Source of the DNA: an uncultured Verrucomicrobiota bacterium
GTDB taxonomy: Bacteria > Verrucomicrobiota > Verrucomicrobiae > Opitutales > Opitutaceae
Direction: 5' to 3'
Assembly (NCBI GenBank): GCA_946481225.1
Contig: CAMLNJ010000232.1
Coordinates: 1 to 5,704 of the forward strand
DNA length: 5,704 bases
In this document: one piece after another, positions 1 to 5,105 of the stretch
Layout: each line of letters begins with the position of its first letter
How positions within the stretch are numbered: position 1 is the stretch's first letter
Position numbers and translations under genes: made by a program
Notes under the pieces: generated by a model
What the model was told of the DNA's origin: nothing
The model's database searches: none
What the model saw: the letters and a program-made list of their open reading frames with translations, nothing else

Positions 1-657
1 CATGGCCACGGCGGCGACCTCGTCCTCGCGGATGGCGGCGATGACGCGCCCAAATTGTGAATACCCGAGATGGCGCAACCCCCAGTCGGCGGCGACCACC
101 GCGACGAAAACGATCGGCAGGGTGGTATGCCGCTCGATGCCGAGAAGACCGCGCGGGCCGCCCGCCCAGCCGAAGTTCTCCAAGCCCGACTTCACGATCA
201 TCAGGAACGCGAGCGTGACGATGGCGAGGTAATCGCCGCGGGTCTTGAAAGACAGCAGGGCGAGAAGAAATCCGACGAAGGCGGCGACCGCCCCCGCCGC
301 GAGGAGAGCGAGGATGAAACCGACGACGGGCAGCCCGGGCACGAGCGCCGCGAAACCAAACTTCACGGTGCAAATCGAGGCGGCGTAGGCGCCGAGACCC
401 ATGAAGCCGGCGTGGCCCACGGAGAACTCGCCCATGTAGCCGTTCACCAGATTGAGGCTGGCGCAAAGGATGATGTTGATGCCGATCGTCGCCAAAACGA
501 TTTCGGCATAGCCGTTGACCAGCGGCCGGAAGGAATGGACGACACAGAACGCGAAACCGGCGAGCAGGAGCGCCGGGAGGAGGTGGCGCCGCCTCACAGC
601 CTGCGGATCGGTCGGACGCGGGCTGGAAGCCTGCGATGCTTTCGGGCGCTCGCTCAT
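1..657 (-). CDS. livM: Branched-chain amino acid type ABC transporter permease LivM (3' end cut by window edge)
   Basis: Inner-membrane permease of the HAAT (LIV-I type) importer family; it pairs with LivH to form the channel for amino acids delivered by the LivK-type receptor. The reading frame is open from the ATG at 657 to position 1, giving 219 residues with no stop, so roughly the last third is outside. Seen: a polar, Arg-rich N-terminal tail of about 24 residues, then hydrophobic segments near 26-41, 50-72, 78-98, 105-136 and 144-156. Family signatures are NLVNGYMGEFSVGHAGFMGL (69-88), RGDYLAIVTLAF (140-151), FGWAGGPRGL (162-171) and the cytoplasmic coupling-loop segment GRVIAAIREDEVAAVAM (203-219), which contacts the ATPase. 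The start is set by an ATGA overlap with the livH stop (4 bases), implying translational coupling. The exact substrate (branched-chain amino acids, other amino acids, urea or amides) cannot be told from the permease. Confidence 0.95.
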   Translation of the reverse strand, partial: MSERPKASQASSPRPTDPQAVRRRHLLPALLLAGFAFCVVHSFRPLVNGYAEIVLATIGINIILCASLNLVNGYMGEFSVGHAGFMGLGAYAASICTVKFGFAALVPGLPVVGFILALLAAGAVAAFVGFLLALLSFKTRGDYLAIVTLAFLMIVKSGLENFGWAGGPRGLLGIERHTTLPIVFVAVVAADWGLRHLGYSQFGRVIAAIREDEVAAVAM

Positions 658-1532
658 ACCTTCTGGTTCACCGGCCGGCCGAGCAGGCCGTGCGGTTTGA
701 AAAGGAGGATCACCAGCAACAGCGAATAGGCGATCAGGTCGCGGTAGGTCGAAGGAAGAGCGATCACGGCGGAGACCTCCACGATACCGATGATGTAGCC
801 GCCGAGCATGGCGCCGCGGACGTTCCCGATGCCGCCGATCACGGCGGCGATGAACGCCTTCCAGCCGACGAGCACGCCCATGGGCGCGGCGACGACCGGA
901 TAAGCGAGCCCGTAGAGCACGCCCGCCGCGCCGCCGAGCGCGGCGCCGACACCGAAGGTGAGCGAGATGACACGGTCCGCCGGCACGCCGAGAAGCGGCA
1001 CGGTGGCGCGGTCGACCGCGATGGCCCGCATCGCCATGCCGAAAGCGGTGCGTCGCACGACGTAGTCGAGCGCCGCCATGAGCAAAAGCGCGACCCCGGT
1101 GATGATGAGCTGGAGCGACGACACCTTCACGTCTCCGAAGAGCGTATAGGTGTGGTCGGCCAGCAGGCGCGGCATGGGGCGCGAATAGGGGCTGAGGCTG
1201 TTGACCGCGTTGGAGATCACCAGACCGCAGCCGAGGGCGGTGATGATGGCGGAGACCTTCGGGGCGTGGCGCAGCGGCCGGTAGGCAAGGCGCTCGATCA
1301 GCATGCCAAGCGCCGCGTTGATCAGCATGACGAGGATCAACACCGCGACAAAGGGCAGCGGAATCCAGAGGACGAGCAGCAGGCAGATGAAGGCGCCCAG
1401 CATGAACACGTCGCCATGGGCGAAGTTGATCATGGTGAGCACGCTGTAAACCAAGCTATAGCCCAGCGCGATCAGCGCGTAGATCGAGCCGAGTTGCAGG
1501 GCGTTGATCGCCTGCTGGACGAGATAATCCAT
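654..1532 (-). CDS. livH: Branched-chain amino acid type ABC transporter permease LivH
   Basis: Complete 292-residue inner-membrane permease, normal length for LivH. It is the first of two channel subunits of a HAAT-family importer. Seen: ALIALGYSLVYSVLTMINFAHGD (about 19-41) with the family NFAHG signature at 36-40; ERLAYRPLR at 80-88; a cytoplasmic loop GMAMRAIAVDRATVPLLGV (165-183); the conserved segment GWKAFIAAVIGGIGNVRG (223-240); and the C-terminal FKPHGLLGR (278-286). About eight hydrophobic segments are visible. The ATG at 1530-1532 gives the standard N-terminus (MDYLVQQAINALQLGS); no good Shine-Dalgarno sequence precedes it. It lies 76 bases after livK and overlaps livM by 4 bases, so livH and livM are certainly one translational unit and livK very probably shares the transcript. 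Confidence 0.96.
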   Translation of the reverse strand: MDYLVQQAINALQLGSIYALIALGYSLVYSVLTMINFAHGDVFMLGAFICLLLVLWIPLPFVAVLILVMLINAALGMLIERLAYRPLRHAPKVSAIITALGCGLVISNAVNSLSPYSRPMPRLLADHTYTLFGDVKVSSLQLIITGVALLLMAALDYVVRRTAFGMAMRAIAVDRATVPLLGVPADRVISLTFGVGAALGGAAGVLYGLAYPVVAAPMGVLVGWKAFIAAVIGGIGNVRGAMLGGYIIGIVEVSAVIALPSTYRDLIAYSLLLVILLFKPHGLLGRPVNQKV

Positions 1533-1535
1533 GCG

Positions 1536-1591
1536 GACGGGCTAAGAGCGGGAAGCGAGGGGCACGGAGCGGGGAGCCAGGAGCATGCAGC
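1536..1591. repeat. Degenerate heptanucleotide tandem repeat between livK and livH
   Basis: Read on the plus strand, eight consecutive 7-base units (1536-1542 through 1585-1591) all end in GC: the GC dinucleotide recurs exactly at 1541, 1548, 1555, 1562, 1569, 1576, 1583 and 1590. The consensus is NNGGAGC; the clearest units are ACGGAGC (1564-1570), GGGGAGC (1571-1577) and CAGGAGC (1578-1584). In transcript orientation the units read GCYCCNN. The phase is lost on both sides: on the left immediately before the livH start codon, on the right before the livK stop. It fills 56 of the 76 intergenic bases. A period of 7 is not codon-like, which fits its non-coding position. Degenerate heptamer arrays of this kind (STRRs) are known from cyanobacterial genomes; a relation to those is not shown. 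It could instead be low-complexity purine-rich sequence with chance phasing, but all 16 phased positions match. Confidence 0.6.
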
Positions 1592-1608
1592 CGGAGGGGC
1601 GGCCTCGC

Positions 1609-2796
1609 TCAGGGGGCGGCGTTGGCGACCCAGGTGAATTTGCCGTCCTTGATCTGAAGAATGACCGCGCTCTTTTCCGGGTCGCCGCCGGTGGCGGGCG
1701 TGAAACGCATGGCGCCGGTGACGCCATCGCGGGCGGGCACGGCGGCCAGGGCGTCGCGCACGGCGCGGCGGTCGTCGACCTTGCCGGAGGCCTTCACGGC
1801 GTCGAGGAGCAGGCCAAGCGAGTCGTAGGTGAGCGCGGCGACGTCGTCAGGGGCCTGTCCGTATCTGGCGGTGTAATCGGCGACGAATTTTTGCGCGGCG
1901 GGGGTGGCGATCTGCGTCGAGTAGTGGTTGCAGAAATACGCGCCCTCAACGTCGGCGCCGCCGAGCTTCACGAGCTCGGGCGTGCTCCAGGCGTCGCTGC
2001 CGACAAAGGGGGCGGAGACGCCGAGGCGGCGGGCCTGCTGGGCGATGAGCGGGACGTCGTTGTAGTAGGCCGGGATGAAGAACACGTCGGGGTTGGCGGC
2101 CCGGATCTTGGTGAGCTGGGCGGAGAAATCGCGGTCGCCGGTGGTGTAGGTCTCGAAGGCGACGATCTGACCGCCGCTTTTCTCGAAGGCTTCCTTGAAG
2201 AGCGTGGCCTGGCCGTTGGGGGCCTCGGAGGCGACGTCGTAGAGGACGGCGGCACGCCTGGCCTTCAGGGTGTCGAAGGTGAACCTGGCGAGCACGCGGC
2301 CTTGAAAAAGGTCCGTGAAGCAGCCGCGGAAGACGAAGGCCTTGTATTTGCCGGTGGCCGCGTCGAGGGTGGTCTTGGGATTGGTCGACCACGGCGAAAT
2401 CATGGTCACTCCCATCGATTCGGCGATGGCGGAGGCGGGGATGGCGCAGGCGCTGGCGTTGGGGCCGACCATGGCGAGGACCTCGTTCTGGGAGATGAGG
2501 CGCTGGGCGGTGGAGGCGGCCTGGTCGGGCTTGCCGCCGTTGTCACCGACGACGAGGTCGACCGCATGCTTCTGGCCTGCGACTTCGAGGCCGCCGGCGG
2601 CGTTGAGCTCGGCGACGAGCATCTGCGCGGCGTTGCGGCTGGAGGTGCCGACGGCGGAAAGTTCGCCGGTGATCTCGGCGTTGAGCCCGATCTTGATGGC
2701 GGCCGAGGCCGAATCGGAGGCGCCGGGCTGCTTGGCGCAACCGGCAAGAAGAAGGAGCGAGGCGCCAAGCGCGGCGAGACGGGGGAAGGACTTCAT
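1609..2796 (-). CDS. livK: Branched-chain amino acid type ABC transporter substrate-binding lipoprotein (LivK-like)
   Basis: Complete 395-residue periplasmic binding protein of the type I fold (Leu/Ile/Val-binding family), the receptor that feeds LivHM. The ATG at 2794-2796 is chosen because it gives a textbook lipoprotein signal: MKSFPRLAALGASLLLLAGC, with lipobox LAGC and lipidated Cys20. An in-frame ATG 28 codons upstream (2880) would add a Pro/Arg-rich stretch that would spoil the signal peptide. Seen after a short linker: IKIGLNAEITGELSAVG (34-50), the ligand-side loop GPNASACAIPASA (111-123), SPWSTNPKTT (134-143), VFRGCFTDLFQG (155-166), GDRDFSAQLTKIRAANPDVFF (220-240), GSDAW (266-270) and the C-lobe helix VAALTYDSLGLLLDAV (319-334). 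All are typical of family members annotated as branched-chain amino acid receptors. Substrate identity is not proven; relatives bind other amino acids, amides or urea. First gene of the transporter cluster, divergent from cdd. Confidence 0.93.
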   Translation of the reverse strand: MKSFPRLAALGASLLLLAGCAKQPGASDSASAAIKIGLNAEITGELSAVGTSSRNAAQMLVAELNAAGGLEVAGQKHAVDLVVGDNGGKPDQAASTAQRLISQNEVLAMVGPNASACAIPASAIAESMGVTMISPWSTNPKTTLDAATGKYKAFVFRGCFTDLFQGRVLARFTFDTLKARRAAVLYDVASEAPNGQATLFKEAFEKSGGQIVAFETYTTGDRDFSAQLTKIRAANPDVFFIPAYYNDVPLIAQQARRLGVSAPFVGSDAWSTPELVKLGGADVEGAYFCNHYSTQIATPAAQKFVADYTARYGQAPDDVAALTYDSLGLLLDAVKASGKVDDRRAVRDALAAVPARDGVTGAMRFTPATGGDPEKSAVILQIKDGKFTWVANAAP

Positions 2797-2960
2797 GCGT
2801 TTATACTGGGTGCGAGTGCATGAAGATGAGTCGGGGGGTAGCAAGCGCGGCGGCGGAAAATCGCGCGGCGCCCACGCCATGGGCGACGGGACAGCGGAAG
2901 GTCGAGACCGGTTGACAGCGAAGGTTGCCGCCTTGGCCGCGGCCCTGCTTCACTGGCGGC
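2797..2960. promoter_or_regulatory. Divergent intergenic region between livK and cdd, presumed to hold both promoters
   Basis: This 164-base spacer separates the start codons of livK (minus) and cdd (plus), so promoters for both should lie here or very near. On the plus strand TTGACA (2912-2917) is a perfect -35 hexamer 43 bases before the cdd ATG, but 16-18 bases downstream the sequence is GC-rich (around GGCCGC) with no -10-like box. On the minus strand TATAAA (2805-2800) resembles a -10 element, but it ends only 3 bases before the livK ATG, which would force a nearly leaderless transcript, and its -35 position (CATCTT) is poor. I see no riboswitch-like fold and no clear operator; a perfect 10-base palindrome GGCCGCGGCC sits at 2935-2944 but is unremarkable at this base composition. 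The promoters are therefore inferred from layout, not identified. Confidence 0.4.
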
Positions 2961-3374
2961 ATGGCGAAACCAAAATCCGCCCCGGATCTGGCGAAACTGA
3001 AGCGCGCGGCCAAGGCGGCGTCGGCGAAGGCCTATGCCCCCTACAGCGGTTTCCGGGTGGGAGCGGCGATTTGGACGGATCGGGGAATGTTCACCGGCGC
3101 CAACGTGGAAAACGCATCCTACGGGCTGGCGAACTGCGCGGAGCGGACGGCGATTTTCGCGGCGGTGGCGGCCGGGGCCCGAAAGCTGGCCTGCGTGGTG
3201 GTCTACACGCCGACGCCTCGGCCGACGGCGCCCTGCGGCGCCTGCCGGCAGGTGATCCACGAATTCGGGCCGCAGGCGCGGGTGCTTTCGTGCTGCGACG
3301 GCGAAGACATCGTCGACACGACCATCCGGGCGCTTCTGCCAGGCGCCTTCGGCCCGGCGGACCTGGGCGTTTAG
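2961..3374 (+). CDS. cdd: Cytidine deaminase, small tetrameric zinc type
   Basis: Pyrimidine salvage enzyme of the cytosol: hydrolytic deamination of cytidine and deoxycytidine to uridine and deoxyuridine. The product is 137 residues, the usual size of the homotetrameric class. Seen in order: YAPYSGFRVGAAI (25-37); the ribose-binding NVENASYG (48-55, Asn48 and Glu50); the zinc and catalytic motif CAERTA (59-64), with Cys59 a zinc ligand and Glu61 the proton shuttle; and PCGACRQV (91-98), with Cys92 and Cys95 as the other zinc ligands. Three cysteine ligands mark the tetrameric rather than the dimeric (His-Cys-Cys) class. The C-terminus LLPGAFGPADL (125-135) is also typical. The start at 2961 is preferred over an in-frame ATG 12 codons upstream because it begins the normal Lys/Ala-rich first helix; only a weak GGCGG precedes it. 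It is the sole plus-strand gene, divergent from livK and convergent with the lipoprotein gene, overlapping the latter's stop by 4 bases. Confidence 0.96.
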   Translation: MAKPKSAPDLAKLKRAAKAASAKAYAPYSGFRVGAAIWTDRGMFTGANVENASYGLANCAERTAIFAAVAAGARKLACVVVYTPTPRPTAPCGACRQVIHEFGPQARVLSCCDGEDIVDTTIRALLPGAFGPADLGV

Positions 3375-3937
3375 CGCGCGGCCGCCTCCGCGGAAGCCGT
3401 CGGCGCCGGAGGTCTCTCGGCGGGTGCAGGAATCGAAGCCGCGAGCCGCGCGAAAAACGCCTCGTAGGGAGCGCGGTCGCGAACGAGCGAGGTGGTGACC
3501 ATGCCCGCGGCTCGTTCGTCGTCGGAACCGGACTCGAAAGCGGTGCGGAGCGTGAGCGCGACCTTGGCCGAGCCCGGACCGAGCGTCGTGACCGTGATAT
3601 CGAGCGTATCCTGCCGCGCGCCGTCGAAATCGCTCGTCTGGCGACGGGCGGCGGAAACGCGGCCGAGCGCGCCGTCGACCCGATTGACCGAATAGCCGAG
3701 GGCGTTGGCGGCGGCGACGCAGGCGTCAAGGGTGGCGGCGCGTTCCGTGTCGATGATGCGGGTCGCGAAGTCGGGGGCCGTCCAGCGCGCACCGATCGCG
3801 CCGGGCAAGCGCGCGGGACCGGAGACGGCGCCGGAGTCTGAAGACGAAGCACGATCCGTGACGCAACCGGCGGCAAACAAAGCCAAACCGACGGCGGGCG
3901 CGAATACGCGGAGGGCGGAGCGGAAGCGGAAGCGCAT
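3371..3937 (-). CDS. Uncharacterised small lipoprotein, last gene of the agu cluster
   Basis: A 188-residue predicted lipoprotein of unknown function. The ATG at 3937 is supported by an Arg-rich n-region, a hydrophobic core and lipobox (MRFRFRSALRVFAPAVGLAL, then FAAGC, lipidated Cys25), and by the TGATG overlap with the aguA stop. Val at +2 does not match the inner-membrane retention signal of enterobacteria, so outer-membrane placement is plausible. After a Ser/Gly linker (about 30-48), residues 52-170 look like one small alpha/beta domain: helix AATLDACVAAANALGY (67-82), strands around 83-99 (ending VSAARR), 109-120 (TLDITVTTLG) and 123-136, then a helix RAPYEAFFARLAASI (155-169). This order, with the YxxFF-type last helix, resembles small lipoproteins with a BamC-like or DUF3568-like fold; that is recollection, not a search. 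The tail (170-188) is Pro/Ala-rich. No catalytic motif is visible. It is convergent with cdd. Confidence 0.85.
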   Translation of the reverse strand: MRFRFRSALRVFAPAVGLALFAAGCVTDRASSSDSGAVSGPARLPGAIGARWTAPDFATRIIDTERAATLDACVAAANALGYSVNRVDGALGRVSAARRQTSDFDGARQDTLDITVTTLGPGSAKVALTLRTAFESGSDDERAAGMVTTSLVRDRAPYEAFFARLAASIPAPAERPPAPTASAEAAAR

Positions 3938-5103
3938 CAGGCGAAGACCCCGGCGGCGGGCTGTTGTTGCGAAATGCAGTGAAGCGTCCCGAGACCCCAA
4001 ATGAGATGGTAGCAGTCGACGCCCACCACCTCGCGATCAGGGAAGCAGCCTTGGATGATTTCGAGGGCGCGGGCATCGGGGCCCGGCTGGCGGAAGGTGG
4101 GCACGAGGACGCCGCCGTTCACGATGAGGAAGTTGGCGTAACTGGCCGGCACACGCTGGCGGTTGAAGCCGAAGGGGCGCGGCATGGGAAGCTCGACGAT
4201 GTCGAACTTCTTGCCGGCGGGCGTGCGGAATTTTTTCAGGCGCGCGAGATTCGCGGCGAGGATCTCATGGTTTTTCTCCTTCTTGCCGGGCTCGACGCAG
4301 GTGATGAAGCCGTCGGGCTTGAAGAAGCGGGTCATGTCGTCGATGTGCCCGTCGGTATCGTCGCCGACGATCCCCTCCCCTACCCAGTAAATGTCGGTCA
4401 CGCCGAGGTAGTCGCGCAGGTTTTGCTCGATCTGCTCCTTGGTGAGGTGCGGGTTGCGATTGGGGTTGAGCAGGCACTGCTCGCTGGTGAGGAGCGCGCC
4501 TTCGCCGTTGACGTCGATGGAGCCGCCTTCGAGCACCATGTCGTTTACGAAACGGCGCTGCTTGGTGACCCGCTCGATCGACGGCGGGATCTCGTTGTCG
4601 AGGTCATAGGGCGGGTATTTGCCGCCCCAGGCGTTATAGGCCCAGTCGGTCAACGCGACCTCGCCGGTCTTCGTGTGTTTCACAAAGATCGGGCCGTGGT
4701 CGCGGCACCAGGCGTCGTTGGTCGGGTGGTCGTAGAATGCGACGTTCGCCAGATTGGCCTCGGCGCGCTCGCACAGGCGGCGGGCGCGGGAGTGGAGCTT
4801 TTTCGCGGCGTTGATGCGGACCGGCTGGAAGCGGCTGATCGTGGCGACGATGTTGGCAAAGTTATACGGGACGGGGCGAAACTTGCCGGGCCACGACGCG
4901 TAGTTGTGGGGCCACGACAGCCAGGTCGCCTCCTGCGGCGCCCACTCGGCGGGCATGCGGAAGCCGAGGGCGGCGGGCGTGTCCGCCGGGAGAGGCGCGA
5001 CGGGCTTTGCGGCTTTTTTGGCCGGCTTGGAGGGGGATTCGGCCGCGGAGGCCGGGTTCGGGACGGACGCCGTCTTTTTGGCGGCGGGAGAGGCTTTGGC
5101 CAT
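3937..5103 (-). CDS. aguA: Agmatine deiminase (agmatine iminohydrolase)
   Basis: Cytosolic enzyme that hydrolyses agmatine to N-carbamoylputrescine and ammonia, the first step of the arginine decarboxylase route to putrescine. The product is 388 residues; relatives are usually about 350-375. The conserved domain starts at GFRMPAEWAPQEATWLSWPH (47-66). Guanidine-modifying superfamily residues are visible: NDAWCRDHGPIF (129-140), LEGGSIDVNG (191-200, Glu192), GDDTDGHIDD (248-257, His253 and Asp255) and the nucleophile Cys376 in GLGTLHCISQQQP (370-382). Many agmatine deiminases have GGGN before the HC; here it is GLGT. The first 45 residues are an unusual Ala/Lys/Pro/Ser-rich tail. The start (ATG 5103-5101) lies 2 bases after the aguB stop (TGATCATG), with no Shine-Dalgarno of note, so coupling is likely; its own stop overlaps the lipoprotein start by one base. 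A general arginine-deiminase-like role is the alternative, but the aguB neighbour makes agmatine the likely substrate. Confidence 0.96.
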   Translation of the reverse strand: MAKASPAAKKTASVPNPASAAESPSKPAKKAAKPVAPLPADTPAALGFRMPAEWAPQEATWLSWPHNYASWPGKFRPVPYNFANIVATISRFQPVRINAAKKLHSRARRLCERAEANLANVAFYDHPTNDAWCRDHGPIFVKHTKTGEVALTDWAYNAWGGKYPPYDLDNEIPPSIERVTKQRRFVNDMVLEGGSIDVNGEGALLTSEQCLLNPNRNPHLTKEQIEQNLRDYLGVTDIYWVGEGIVGDDTDGHIDDMTRFFKPDGFITCVEPGKKEKNHEILAANLARLKKFRTPAGKKFDIVELPMPRPFGFNRQRVPASYANFLIVNGGVLVPTFRQPGPDARALEIIQGCFPDREVVGVDCYHLIWGLGTLHCISQQQPAAGVFA

Positions 5104-5105
5104 GA

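Noticed and set aside
70..1637. Plus-strand open frames of 219 and 333 codons opposite livM and livH
   Set aside because: The products are rich in His, Asp, Arg and Glu with no recognisable fold and run against well-conserved permease sequences; they are antisense shadows.
1585..2823. Long plus-strand open frame (412 codons) opposite livK, Gly-rich product
   Set aside because: It is an antisense shadow of livK caused by high G+C third positions: the translation is low-complexity, rich in Gly, Val, Asp and Glu, with no domain, while the minus strand encodes a clear binding protein.
2797..2880. Alternative livK start at 2880
   Set aside because: It would place 28 Pro/Arg/Ser-rich residues before the signal peptide and block export; the ATG at 2796 gives a clean lipoprotein signal.
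2935..2944. Perfect palindrome GGCCGCGGCC before cdd, as a possible operator
   Set aside because: Short all-G/C palindromes are common at this composition, and nothing else supports a binding site.
3385..3412. Inverted repeat CCTCCG...CGGAGG just after the cdd stop, as a possible terminator
   Set aside because: The arms are only 6 bases with a 16-base loop, there is no T-run on either strand, and it lies within the lipoprotein coding sequence; at this G+C such pairs are expected by chance.
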